NCBI RefSeq assembly: GCF_024139115.2
Contig: NC_085141.1
Span: 246,620,096-246,684,095 of the forward strand
DNA length: 64,000 nt
Source of the DNA: Armigeres subalbatus
Lineage: Eukaryota > Arthropoda > Insecta > Diptera > Culicidae
Direction: 5' to 3'
Part shown: one piece after another, positions 29,678-39,856 of the stretch
How positions within the stretch are numbered: position 1 is the stretch's first letter
Layout of the letters: every line of letters begins with the position of its first letter
Notes under the pieces: model-generated
The model's input: the letters and a program-made list of their open reading frames with translations, nothing else
What the model was told of the DNA's origin: nothing
Database searches by the model: none
Translations under genes and position numbers: made by a program

Positions 29678-30516
29678 TTACTTTTTCTTCTCATCTTTCG
29701 CTTTATCAACCTTGCCATCATCTTTCTTCTCTTTATCATCTTTCTTTTTATCCTTGTCGCCCTCCTTTTCGCTCTTTTCCTTGGAATCCTTCTTGTCCTT
29801 CGAATCGTCAGTCTTTTTGCCCTCTTCGGCGTCACGATTCGTGAGTTTGTTGTTGATTAGATTGTGGAGGGCGATGATCGATCGAACCAGCGAAGCCAAA
29901 TACACCACCAGCATCTGATCATTCGTTTTGACGTACAGTGTATCGGTGAACGTTTCCTGCGTGATATCCGGCAGAAGATTGAGAATATCTTGCAATTGAT
30001 ACACGATGGGATGATTGATGGGAAGCTGCCCGTTGCCCACTTTGAGTAAGTAGTTTTTGATGTCTCTCAGCTGAGCGTTGAGACCCTTCAAACCCAACAA
30101 CTGATTGGTGATCTTCTGCGACAAGCTACCCACAGTCGTGTCCTTGATGTCTCGCAGAAGATGCTCAACGCCCACTTCTTCGGCTTCTTCTGCCCCAATT
30201 TCACTCGGCACGTGCTCGAACGTCTTGGATGTTGGTGTACCGTCGTCGTGCACCTCTTCGACGGCAATGTACGCCTCGGTGGGCAGTCCCAGATCTTTTG
30301 GCTTGGCATCGATGATGACCAGCACCGAGTTGGGACAGTAGCGCCGGATCAGCTCATTGATGGCGATATCATTCTGACAGAGTTTGGGTCCGGTATGGTA
30401 CCAACCGACGACTCGCTCGCGTGCATTGACCTTCTTGAACATACCGTACATGTTTTCCAGGTAGTCATGATCCAGGAACCAGACCGATTTGTCTTTGTCG
30501 TCCTCATCGAAGGGCA
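29678..30516 (-). CDS. PSMD7: PSMD7/Rpn8 exon 2 (26S proteasome lid subunit)
   Basis: PSMD7/Rpn8 is a lid subunit of the 26S proteasome and pairs with the deubiquitinase Rpn11. The exon follows a CCCACAG acceptor and completes exon 1 to give [19 protein letters not shown]. It holds most of the MPN domain ([37 protein letters not shown]) and the helical C-terminal half ([34 protein letters not shown]). A long Lys/Asp/Glu tail (about residues 290-336) completes the protein. The zinc-binding H-x-H of active JAMM proteases is absent, as usual for Rpn8. Total length is 336 residues, near the fly protein. Stop TAA at 29678-29680. Confidence 0.92.
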
Positions 30517-31064
30517 CTGTGGGAGGAAACAATCAAAATAGGCGTAATGAACATATTTTGTCAGTATTCGCTTAACCCTCGAGGACCCACATCGTTGTAA
30601 AAAGTACAACACTAACGAAAAAGCACGCTTATCGTACACTACGAAGGTGAGACTGCATGAGTAATACTAAAAAAATACTTGATTGATATACATGCCTAAT
30701 ACAAGTACGCAATTTACTACTCTGTACTTTTGATTCTCTGCTTTACCCGTAATTCTGTTAAACAATCAGTCTATCTAAATGTAATTATATTTTAAGACAG
30801 TTGCTTCCTTGACCCAATAAAAAGTATGTATATACTACTTATCGTTAAAAAGAAATAAACAATTACAATGTATTTTTAAATAAATTAAACTTAAAAAATC
30901 GAATTTGTTCATAAAAATGTTTACTCGGGTTTCTATAGGTTTTAAGCCAAGCAATTCAAGCCACCTGGGCACAGCTTTCCCGAGGAAGCATTTAAAAACT
31001 TCAATGTAAAAAAATGTGTAGCAAAATTATTTCAAAAATCAACCCAAGTGCACACAATACTCAC

Positions 31065-31236
31065 CAGCAAAGCTGTTGGACACATCCAGAACGCCCTTGG
31101 CCCGCCAGCACCCGAGCAGCACTCCCACAACTCGTTTCTGGTTGCCGATCTTGCCCATCCGGTTGAAATGGTCCACGACGCTCAGCAGTACCAGCGGGTG
31201 TACAATCACCTTCGTCGTACTGGTCTCGGATGGCAT
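31065..31236 (-). CDS. PSMD7: PSMD7/Rpn8 exon 1
   Basis: Starts [19 protein letters not shown] and continues through the conserved [18 protein letters not shown] to SNSFAG at a GTGAGT donor. The methionine at 31236 gives the family N-terminus; ten upstream in-frame residues do not match it. The intron is 548 bases. AKTIP-like starts 500 bases away on the other strand, so the two probably share a bidirectional promoter. Confidence 0.9.
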
Positions 31237-31735
31237 TTTCTTCCGGTCTTCGGTTCCGTTCCACAAGTAGCACAGAACTCCACTGATTCTTATCTGTCCG
31301 AACCTTACTAATTAACGTTCCGAAACAATGAGAATGATGATTTTTCGGCAACTCACTCGAAGCACTGCAACCAAAACTAAAACCGCACAACAGCAGAATG
31401 ACAAAACAACTTTTGCTCGCTCGTCGTGTTTTGACAGTGACAGTTCGTGTGCAATTTTTGCCGTAAGGTTGGTAGTGCCAGCGACGACGGTGTAATCATG
31501 AATGAACTCTTTTTGAAAACGTTCATCAGTTAGCTGTCAAAATTGGCTTGTTTTTATTTACATTTGAAGTTTAAAATTGCTGTGCTTTACTAAATGCAAT
31601 AATTTTAGCTAAATTATTGTGCAAAAGTGTAAAAATGATTAACAATTAGAGCTTATGCAATAGATTAATAGATTCAGTGCATTTGTATTGTTGTAATTGG
31701 ATTTGTGCTGGGTCAATCGGCTTTCGATTTGGAAG
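31237..31735. promoter_or_regulatory. Shared head-to-head promoter region, PSMD7 and AKTIP-like
   Basis: Five hundred bases separate the two divergent start codons. No TATA box is placed correctly for either gene. The arrangement itself supports a bidirectional, probably constitutive, promoter. Confidence 0.45.
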
Positions 31736-31803
31736 ATGACGCTGGATTCGTACGACAAGTTGCTGGGAACGGTCCTGCAGGAGTACAAAATTTTGAGTGA
31801 ATA
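31736..31803 (+). CDS. AKTIP/crossbronx-like exon 1
   Basis: AKTIP (Fused toes) and fly crossbronx are ubiquitin-conjugating-enzyme-like proteins without the catalytic cysteine. In vertebrates AKTIP acts with Hook proteins in vesicle transport. Exon 1 encodes [20 protein letters not shown] and ends at a GTTAGT donor. The four exons total 693 bases, 230 residues plus stop. Confidence 0.85.
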
Positions 31804-31879
31804 GTTAGTAGCATTAAACACTTACAGTTAACGGCTTTAAATATACGCACATATTTCTGAATAATGTGATTTATTTCAG

Positions 31880-31944
31880 CAAAAGATTGCAGAACGAAGA
31901 TTTGGGTGGACTCTACGTAATACCGTCTTTTGAAAACAGCTTCG
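31880..31944 (+). CDS. AKTIP/crossbronx-like exon 2
   Basis: Follows a TTTCAG acceptor and encodes [19 protein letters not shown], a family motif in which GVYVIPS-type sequence precedes the first strand of the E2 fold. Ends at GTAGGT with phases that fit both neighbours. Confidence 0.85.
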
Positions 31945-32049
31945 GTAGGTGCCTTTTTTCTCGATTTAATTATTACCGTAAAATAGGGATACATTGAACT
32001 TATTGTCTTATAATATTTTAACTGAACATTTTTTCATCTTTATTTCCAG

Positions 32050-32153
32050 TTTGGTTTGGGGTAATATTTGTTCGCAGTGGTCCTTACAAGGATGGTGTCT
32101 TTCGTTTCACGATCTCCTTATCGGAAAAGTTTCCAAATGACGCCAGTGTTCCG
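32050..32153 (+). CDS. AKTIP/crossbronx-like exon 3
   Basis: Encodes the E2-like core [18 protein letters not shown] and [17 protein letters not shown], ending at GTAAGT in phase 0. Confidence 0.88.
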
Positions 32154-32777
32154 GTAAGTACAATCATAATTTGTATCGGTTGGGCAAAGGCAAAAATACT
32201 CAATAACTTATATAACATTTGAATGCCCTTTTGATTCAAACTTGACTCACATACTTATTTTATGTTAGCAAATTCAAATAAGGTAATAATTCGTACAAAT
32301 AGGTTTCATTAAAAAAATCACCATCCCAAATATTATTATAATTAGTACATATGTAATGTTAAAAGGCGAGAAAATTACCTTAAACGATGCATTTTTTTCA
32401 CACGCTTGTTTATTGAAGTTGTAGGTATTTGAATCAGCACCACTTTGTGGTGATCGCTTGATTGAAGCTGGGTGATGTTATTTTTTCCCGATTGAAAAAC
32501 TAGAACTAGAATCACTGCTTAAAAGTTTTCGCACACTGACTCGTGTCAATCTCCGTGCACTGATCTTCGAAACGATGATTAAATATGGCTGAGTCTACTT
32601 TTTTTTTTTTGACATCGAAGCATTTCGCGAATTAATTCTAGAACATAATTTTGATCAGCCAACAATCTTTGACAAATCCACCAAAGCGTCGTTCTCCTTT
32701 TGGAATTTCAAACATGGGGCTTACGTAGCACAAGAATAATCTACGAGTGACTCACGAAACCTAACTCACCCTTCTAG

Positions 32778-33233
32778 ACTGTCGTTTTCCAAAGCGAAAC
32801 ATTCCACCCGTTGATCGACCCGTACAATGGAACCCTCGAACTGACCGAGGCCTTCCCAAAGTGGAAATCGGGCGATAACCACGTCTGGCAACTGCTCAAA
32901 TTCATTCAGTACATATTCGCCAACTTCGACGAGTACATGTCCCTGGCCGAGCAGAGTGCCAACAACTTGGCCCACGAGCTGTACGGTCAGAACCGTTCGG
33001 AATTCCTCGGAAAAGTGGAAGAGTGCGTGCGGCTCAGCCAGGCGAGACTGTACGATCCGGCACCGGTTCAAGATCGCAACTACATCCTGTTCGATCGGTT
33101 CGACAGGGATACCCACGGTTCGGTGTTGGAATCCATGAAACAGGGCAAAGCGAACGAGGTCACTACGCCGCCCTCCTCCGGACTATCATGGGTCAAGGAA
33201 GGGGTTTTCCAACCGCTGAGCAAACAGGGTTGA
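32778..33233 (+). CDS. AKTIP/crossbronx-like exon 4
   Basis: Follows TTCTAG. It encodes [19 protein letters not shown] and then [16 protein letters not shown], where active E2 enzymes carry an HPN motif and the catalytic cysteine; neither is present, as in the whole family. The C-terminal part has helices ([17 protein letters not shown]) and ends SKQG at TGA 33231-33233. The sequence is intact. Confidence in family is high; the choice between AKTIP and crossbronx orthology is not made. Confidence 0.9.
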   Translation, partial: TVVFQSETFHPLIDPYNGTLELTEAFPKWKSGDNHVWQLLKFIQYIFANFDEYMSLAEQSANNLAHELYGQNRSEFLGKVEECVRLSQARLYDPAPVQDRNYILFDRFDRDTHGSVLESMKQGKANEVTTPPSSGLSWVKEGVFQPLSKQG

Positions 33234-33444
33234 CAAATGGCTGTGATCCAGTGCTGCTGAAGTTCAAAATATCATTTTTGGAGAGTTATTTATTAATTTA
33301 TAATGAAAATACGATGAACAAGAATGGCAATAATATATTTTAGTTGTACGTGTGAAATTAAACTAAATAATTTAAACAACAATCAAAACGGAGTACGTGA
33401 CGTCTATTCGGGTAGAACGGAAAGAAATCCCACAACGGTTGTTC

Positions 33445-33801
33445 TCACTTTCCACTGTAATTGCTGTACTTTCCGATGCGCAATCGCTTGGCTCGTCGCT
33501 CGCTGATAACGCGGCGAAGGATATCGAGCAAGGCCACACCCACGACGGAGAAAAACAGGATACCAGCACCGATGGCATAGGACTTGAAGCCCGGATAAAC
33601 CGGATGCAGTTCAGTTTCCCGGATGTGGATGTGGATACCGGATTCGGCCTTGGAAAGAAGCGACTCGCCCGGGTATTTGTGGTCCGTGTGGGGAATGCTC
33701 GGCGGCAGAGTCGGTGCTCCGGACTGCAGTTGAGATTCTTCGTGTAGGCTGGCCACAGCACCATACTCAACGTGCGTTTCCGTTAGAGATGTTTCGATCG
33801 A
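33445..33801 (-). CDS. Unrecognised type I membrane protein, exon 5 (transmembrane and tail)
   Basis: Last exon of a five-exon gene read from 46540 down to 33445. It encodes the end of the lumenal or extracellular part (SIETSLTETHVEYGAV, HIHIRETELHPVYPG), one hydrophobic segment of about 22 residues (SYAIGAGILFFSVVGVALL) and a basic cytoplasmic tail (RRVISERRAKRLRI) ending at TGA. It follows a CCTCAG acceptor in phase 0. I do not recognise the family. Confidence 0.75.
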   Translation of the reverse strand, partial: SIETSLTETHVEYGAVASLHEESQLQSGAPTLPPSIPHTDHKYPGESLLSKAESGIHIHIRETELHPVYPGFKSYAIGAGILFFSVVGVALLDILRRVISERRAKRLRIGKYSNYSGK

Positions 33802-33869
33802 CTGAGGAAAAGAAAGGATTACACAAATAGGGTGATGTTGGATTTTGGACTAAAATTTGTTCAATTTAC

Positions 33870-34034
33870 CGCCCCATCGATTGTTAATAGCGAACGAGCC
33901 CATCCGAATCCTTCCTCGTCGGTGTAGACGCTGACTAATTTTGCCCGAAATTCTCTGTAGGCTCGTTCCTCAGTTCCGACAATGGTCACGTTGATGGTCG
34001 TTGCAGGGCCCATGTAGCGGACGGCGTTGATTGT
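33870..34034 (-). CDS. Unrecognised type I membrane protein, exon 4
   Basis: A 165-base exon in phase 0 at both ends: TTCTCAG acceptor and GTAAAT donor. It encodes TINAVRYMGPATTINVTIV and the aromatic-rich VSVYTDEEGFGWARSLL, with an N-x-T glycosylation site, fitting an extracellular beta-rich domain. Confidence 0.75.
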
Positions 34035-34786
34035 CTGAGAATTTGAAGAGGTGAGATAAATTGTAATTGTCTATGTTATCATCAAATATCTTTGTGAAAT
34101 CTTTGTTATCAAGTTCAAAAGACGTTTTGGATTGAAAATCTTATATTGATGTAGATCGGATTTTCTTATACGCATATGCTCATTGTATCTAATTGGGAAT
34201 AAACTGATGCTAACCACCTTGCTTAATTCGTGGTTGATCTGTTAGATATTTCAGTCTGAAGTCAAACACATTTCATACATATTGGTAATGATGAAGCGTA
34301 TAGGTTCACAGATACATGTTTTTGATAGTGCGATATGTAATTTAATCAATTCAGGTTCCATCGCCTGTTCTCAGACAAAAGTTCTTCCCAAGGTTCTGAT
34401 ATTTGGGTCATCAGGTTGTAGTCAAACGTAGTCGCCAATTATCAATTATTTCCTAATTAGTAATGGTTGGATGGTCGAAATGCCCATTGAAAGCCGCCCC
34501 AGAAGTGAGTAAATTTGCGGAGACATGCTTCAAGTGTTTGGGCTTTGGACATCGGGCACATGGGGGGAGTAAGCCTGTCATCCACGAACAATTCAAGCCT
34601 ATAGGCTTATATATATATATACCTAAGATGTTATCCGGTCCGGGAATCGCCGCTTGGGAAAGGCGGGCCACCCTGGGCCACCCCGCTTGGCAAGTGTAAC
34701 ATTTTTCGAACTGGAATCTTGTAGGATATTGGTTAACCTACACTACTGCTGACTAACGAAAAAATTATGGTATTGTTTTTTTACAT

Positions 34787-35002
34787 TTGCCTCATACTAC
34801 ATGCAGAGGAGGCGCGATGCACCGCATATTACCCCCTGACCGGGCAGGAGCTTATAAAGGTCCAGACAGATCTGACATGTGCTGGAAATGTGGGGAAACA
34901 GGTCATCTTGCGAGAGACTGCACGCAAAGACCGAAGTGTATGCTTTGCACCTCAGAGGTCGGAAATGAGCATCAGACGGGTGGCTACAGATGCCCAGCCT
35001 AA
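34787..35002 (+). pseudogene. R1-clade ORF1 zinc-knuckle fragment
   Basis: Encodes CWKCGETGHLARDCTQR and CMLCTSEVGNEHQTG, the second and third CCHC-type knuckles of a gag-like nucleic-acid-binding protein. The first knuckle is upstream, near 34525, in another piece. Confidence 0.75.
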
Positions 35003-35892
35003 AAGAGGGCGATCGCAGGCCAGCAGTAGTGAAGATAATTCAGATTAATCTGAATCATTGTGAAACCGCACAGCAACTATACGTTGACGGCAAGTATGGA
35101 CTGGAGAGTTAACGAGGAGTACACTCACAGCGCCCACCAGGCGATTCGCTACCGTATCGGCCAACGAAACCCTGCTGCAACATGAAGAAGGAACTCCAAT
35201 GAACGGAGGTAGAAATCGAAAGCCTTCAACAAAGACCTATTCGTTGAGGCACTTCCACCGGACAGCAGTACCGAGATCATTGATGCGGCCGAGCTAACAA
35301 GAATAATGGTAAGGGCCTGCGACGCTACAATGCCACGAAAACTAGATCCGAGAAGCAATTGGCGTCCAGCTTACTTGTTTGAACGACAGACTCAGTACGC
35401 TTCGCGCTGCTAGCTTCAACGCTCGGAGGCGGGCACAGAAAGCAAGGACGGAACCAGAGAGAGATGAACGCAAGGCGGTGTTCCGGGAAGCTAGAATCGC
35501 ATTGAAGCCCGTTTCAATCCAACTTAACAAATCAGACTGCTAGAAGGAGCTGTGCCGAGAAGCAGACGCCAACCCCTGGGGGGACGCGTATCGGATCGTG
35601 ATGGCGAAGATCAAAGGCCCATCGACGCCAGCTGCAATGTGCCCGGACAAGTGAAGGCAATTGGGGAGGGTCTTTTCCCGAAACATGATCCGACCATGTG
35701 GCCGCCAACGCCGTACGACGAAGAAGGAGAAGCAAACCCCGTAGATCGACAAGTGTCCAATAGCGAGCGTTAAAAGCTGCGATCCTGGTATACCCGGACA
35801 TGTTCATGAGTGCCTGGACGAAGGCAATTTTCCACAAATGTGGAAGATCCAGAAGTTGGAGTTGCTGCTTAAGCCAGCCAGCCTAAGCTAGA

Positions 35893-36901
35893 ATGCAGGT
35901 CCCCAACTATCTGTGCAATATCCTGAAAAGTTATTTTCAGGGTAGAGTTCTGATGTACGATACGAACGAAGGACATAAATCGATGCGCATTACAGCAGGT
36001 GTACCCCAGAGCTCCATACTTGGTCTAACTCTTTGGTACGGGATGTACGACGCAGTGTTGACTTTACAGCTACCCAGGAAAGTGAAAATCGTGTGTTTTG
36101 CGAACGACGTGTCACTAGCGGTGATGGGCGAGACTCTTGATGAAGTGGAGGTGTTGGTGATGGAGACGATAGCCATGATCGAGCGCTGGATAGCGATTGC
36201 TACGAAGCGATCACTGAAGCACTTGGGAGTGATCGTTGACTACGCCTGTGAAAAGTCGGCGAAGGCAATTAACGCAATAGCGAGGATCATGCCAAACGTA
36301 GACGGACCAAGAAGCAGCACGAGGCGTCTGCTAGCTAGTGTCTCGTCATCGATACTGCGGTATGGGGCTCCTGCTTGGGGCAATGCACTGCAAACCAAGC
36401 GGAACCGGGAAAAGCTGAAAAGTGTGTTCCGGCTGATGGCCATTCGAGTCGCGAGCGCATATAGAACGATATCGTCAGAGGCAGTATGCGTTATTGCTGG
36501 GATGCTACCCATCTGCATCACTCATGAAGGAAGACATCGAGTGTTATCGGCGAAGAGACACCAGAAACGTAAGGAAGGAGGTGAGAATCCGATCGATGGC
36601 GAGATGGCAACAAGAGTGGGGCAGTACGGAGAAAGGGAGGTGGACCCACCGGCTCATCCTAAACCTGTCGGTGTGGATGAACAGAAAGCATGGTGAAGTG
36701 AACTTTCACCTGACGCAGTTTCTGTCGAGTCACGAATGCTTCCGGAAGAACTTACATTGGTTTGGACATACTAATTCACTGTTATGTCCAGAGTGCGAGA
36801 ATGTCGAAGAGACTCCAGTACACGTGGTATTCGATTGTCCAAGGTTTGCGGAAGTACGTAGAGGAATGCCTGCCCTACGGGCGGACAACATCGCAGAGTG
36901 A
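35893..36901 (+). pseudogene. R1-clade ORF2 reverse transcriptase and C-terminal fragment
   Basis: The 5' part reads a reverse transcriptase with ITAGVPQSSILGLTLW and a FANDVSLAV box: the usual YADD/FADD is changed to FAND, removing one catalytic aspartate. It continues with KHLGVIVDY and SILRYGAPAWG. After a frameshift near 36550, the C-terminal part has KHGEVNFHLTQFLS, CPECENVEETPVHVVFDC and PRFAEVRRGM, typical of R1-clade proteins. Probably inactive. Confidence 0.75.
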
Positions 36902-37160
36902 ATGTGTCACGAAGAAGGCACGTGGAATGTGGTCAGCAGAGTCGTGACCCAAATACTGTCAGAGCTGCAGCGTAAATGGAGAAGTGACCAGCGAATAAGC
37001 GTAGTCTCGGGGAAAAATCCAGTGTGAGTCCAGTGAGTATTGTTGGGCGCCGGCGAACGAACGTCGAGGCGCTGGCGAACCGGAAGTCTTCTGCCAACCG
37101 GAATCGTCGGATCGACCTTGGCACTCGAACAGCGAACCTTGCTAAAAAAGAAAAGGAAAG

Positions 37161-37730
37161 CGCTTCGGGTATGTAGGGCAGCGCCAGTGCGGACGTCATC
37201 CAGCACCGAAACTGTCGGACCACCTCTGCAACCCGAAGACGATTTAGGCGCAATGCGCGAAAGCGTCCCCTGCGATAGCAGCCGGTAGTCTGGGCACCAT
37301 CACTGCGGAAGTTTCCTTCACCGCAGCTGGTGGACCACCCTCGACGCCGGGGGGAGTCAGAACATGCTCCTCGGCATCGTGGAGTTGGTTTCATAGCGCC
37401 CAGACACACTCTGATCCGTTGAATCATTACGGAATATTTTGTATTCTCAAAAATAGTGAATTGACGTTCTTCGCAAAGAACAGTGGTTTGTTTTGCATGA
37501 ATCAAGAATTTCTGACAGATTTGTTCAAAACGCTTTTACGAGCGAATTGAATTTTCGACAAATGAGGGAAACTCGAGCGCGATGTTTTCATTTAGAATTG
37601 CAAACAAGGTTGCTCGCTAACGAGTGCTCGATTGTTTAAGTTTTGGAACAATTTTCCCAATGTGGAAGCTTATAGGGAGTGAGTGCAAGTAATGGATCCT
37701 TTAACGACTACAATTTACTTCAGTCGCTCC
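37161..37730. other. GC-rich then AT-rich flank of R1-clade copy
   Basis: The first bases, GCGCTTCGGGTATG, resemble the sequence after poly(A) of other R1-clade copies in this window. Open frames to 37500 show no known domain. Nothing else is evident. Confidence 0.35.
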
Positions 37731-38260
37731 GCTAAAAATCCAATCCAAATCTGATCCAACTAGAATCCGAACAAATCCAATCCAAATTCAACCCAAATCC
37801 AATCTCAATACAATCCAAATCCAATCTAAATCTAATTTATATTCAATCCAAATGCAATCCAAATCCAATCCAATCCAAAACCAATTCAAATCCAAATCAA
37901 ATTAAAATTCAATACAAATTTGAATCGAATGTAAATCCAATCCATATCCAACTTTAATCCAATCCAAATCCAGTCTAAATTATATTTACTTTTCCCGTTA
38001 AATTTTCGTTCGCTCAATCGATTCGTTATTTTATTTAAGGTCAACTTCCCCAAAGAACCCATATTTTTTTACGCCTCTAAGTATTTAAAATTTAAAACAA
38101 AAATCAAAAAAAGGCCAATTCTAATCTGATCTAAATCCAAATGAAGCCAAATCCAAATTGAATCCAAATCCAACCCAAATCCAATGTTAATCAAATCCAA
38201 ATTCAATCCATATTCAATAGAAACCCACCTCAAATCCAATTTAAATCCTTTCCAATAGAA
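37730..38260. repeat. Degenerate (AATCCA)n tract
   Basis: About 500 bases in which AATCCAA-type words recur every 6-12 bases with frequent changes, interrupted around 37985-38105. A short reverse-complement version (TTGGATTTGGATT) lies at 51205-51255. It is a decayed simple satellite; the insect telomere repeat TTAGG is different. Confidence 0.75.
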
Positions 38261-38454
38261 TAAAAAATTGCTGAGATTTTGCCAAATATGTACAATGAAG
38301 GGGTGTAAAACAATTTATTACCATAATTTCAGCAATCCAACGCAAAATCATTTTTATCTACTTTCTTAAAACAATGACATTTGATACCGGGTGGGTCGCA
38401 AGCAAATATGGGATTTTACTACGTGAATCGCATATCAAAAATGTTTGGGAACCT

Positions 38455-38846
38455 CTGTCCTATCATGTACTTTGTCTTTGATGATGACTAGTCCACTCCG
38501 TTTAGTTTCCCTTTTCAGTCTGATGAAGGCTTCCTATATCTTCTCAAAGTTACGTGACATAATATCAATGCGCAGTACAGTGCTTTGAAACAGCGGATCT
38601 TGGAACTCATTGGAGATTTTAAATATGAACCCATGTTGGCGGTTGGCTCTATCGATGGTATTTGAGAACTAGCGGCTGTAGGTAAGCTTTTCATCCAAAA
38701 CAACTCCTAGGTCTTTAACATGATCAACCCGTTGAAGTTGAGAACCAGCAATACTGTAGTCAAACTGGATGAAATTAGTCGTTCGTCGGAAACTTATGAC
38801 ACAGAACTTAGGAATGCTTAGAACCATAATATTCCGAGTACACCAC
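38455..38846 (-). pseudogene. Jockey/CR1-like LINE thumb region with fused RTE-like scrap
   Basis: The minus strand gives FCVISFRRTTNFIQFDYSIA, then VDHVKDLGVVLDEKL and NRQHGFIFKISNEFQ, which continue the reverse transcriptase of 39857-40290 after the inverted-repeat element. At about 38530-38455 the reading changes to an RTE-like phrase (EAFIRLKRETKRSGLV). This is a junction between two LINE families. Confidence 0.65.
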
Positions 38847-39856
38847 CCAGGTAACCAGTAAGCATTATATAAAGCATTTAAGTGGCATTATATGCGCCTT
38901 TACTGCAAAACATTAAATTCCAATAAGCCCTATAGTCGCCTTTAATGCTATTTTATTGAAGGTTTTGGCCCAATATATGGCTGCTTAAATGCTTAATCCT
39001 ACTTTATCGATAAAGTAGAAATTTTGCTGAGTAGCATTTATTCAGCATCCGAAATGCTGAATAAATGCTTAATTTTAAAAACAAGAAAAAAAAATTTTTT
39101 TATTGGCATTTTTTTCTAATTCTTTTTTTACATAGTTTTTTTTTCATATTATATCGTTATTGTATTTTCATATTTGAAATGGAACATATTTTTTTACTTT
39201 CTTCGAGCGGGATTCGAACTCGCGCTCTTGCCACCCAACGCTGTAGTTGTCATCGCCCTTACCAGCTGGCCCATAAGAGAGAGATGGTAGTGGGAATAAT
39301 TTTGCCCAACATAAACAAAACCCCCTTTCAGGAACTTTGAAACTTAATCTCATCACAGAATGCAACCGTCACAAACGTCATACCCAGTTGCAATGAAACA
39401 GCTACAGTAGTGCTGCTTCAATGCATCCATCGAAAATAGTGCAATGGAATAATCAAATGTAGCTAAACTATGTAATTAGTGATAGGGTTAGGTTAACGAC
39501 AAGTACTTCTGTCAATGGTCGGAATGAAAAAAAAAACATTCTGCACGTACCGATTTCTATTCTCAAAAGTAAGTTCACTGGACAAATAGTCCCTGCTGCT
39601 ATATGGTTCCGTATTAGAAAACGTGGAAACGTATGAACACTACAGGCCTTAAAGTGGCACTAATGTAGCTGTTCCATTGCACTAAACGAAAAACAACATT
39701 GTGCATTCAAAATGCTATTATTGTGCATTCAAAATGCTTTGAGAATGCTTATTTAGAACAGCCAGGTTTTCGAAATGCTTATTTACAGCATGGAGCATAT
39801 GCAATGCCAGTATAATGCTACTATAGTGCTTACTTTAATGCTTATTGGTTACCTGG
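38847..39856. mobile_element. About 1-kb inverted-repeat element, CCAGGTAACC ends
   Basis: The ends CCAGGTAACCAGTAAGCATT and AATGCTTATTGGTTACCTGG are inverted repeats. The sub-terminal parts are full of GCATT/AATGC words on both sides. It sits inside the reverse transcriptase of the minus-strand Jockey/CR1-like LINE, whose reading resumes on either side. No transposase is encoded. A tRNA-like segment lies inside. No target duplication is evident. Confidence 0.7.
39195..39275 (-). ncRNA. tRNA-like segment (decayed tRNA or SINE head)
   Basis: On the minus strand TGGGCCAGCTGGTAAGG resembles a D-arm/A box, and GAGTTCGAATCCCGCTC is a good T-arm/B box, spaced as in a tRNA. The anticodon arm does not fold cleanly (a 6-base loop at best). 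It is more likely a tRNA-derived SINE head inside the surrounding element than a working tRNA. Confidence 0.4.

Larger units (their letters stand above)
34463..37160 (+). mobile_element. R1-clade LINE, internally deleted and degenerate (copy C)
   Basis: Starts within a gag-like ORF1 with CCHC knuckles (CFKCLGFGHRAHG, then CWKCGETGHLARDC and CMLCTSE), interrupted at about 34560-34815 by unrelated DNA. Then follow a few endonuclease remnants (about 35050-35500), a reverse transcriptase part (35893-36690) and the typical R1-clade C-terminus with a Cys/His motif (36494-36901). The 3' end is an A-rich tail at about 37143-37158 (AAAAAAGAAAAGGAAA). Many frame breaks show it is dead. It lies in the large intron. 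Confidence 0.75.

Noticed and set aside
33397..33747. Plus-strand frame opposite exon 5 of the membrane-protein gene
   Set aside because: A shadow frame; the minus-strand reading has a membrane span and matching splice sites.
37730..38260. Telomeric or interstitial telomere repeat
   Set aside because: The unit is AATCCA-like, not the insect TTAGG, and it is highly irregular.
39195..39275. Working tRNA gene
   Set aside because: A and B boxes are fair but the anticodon arm does not fold, and it lies inside an inverted-repeat element.
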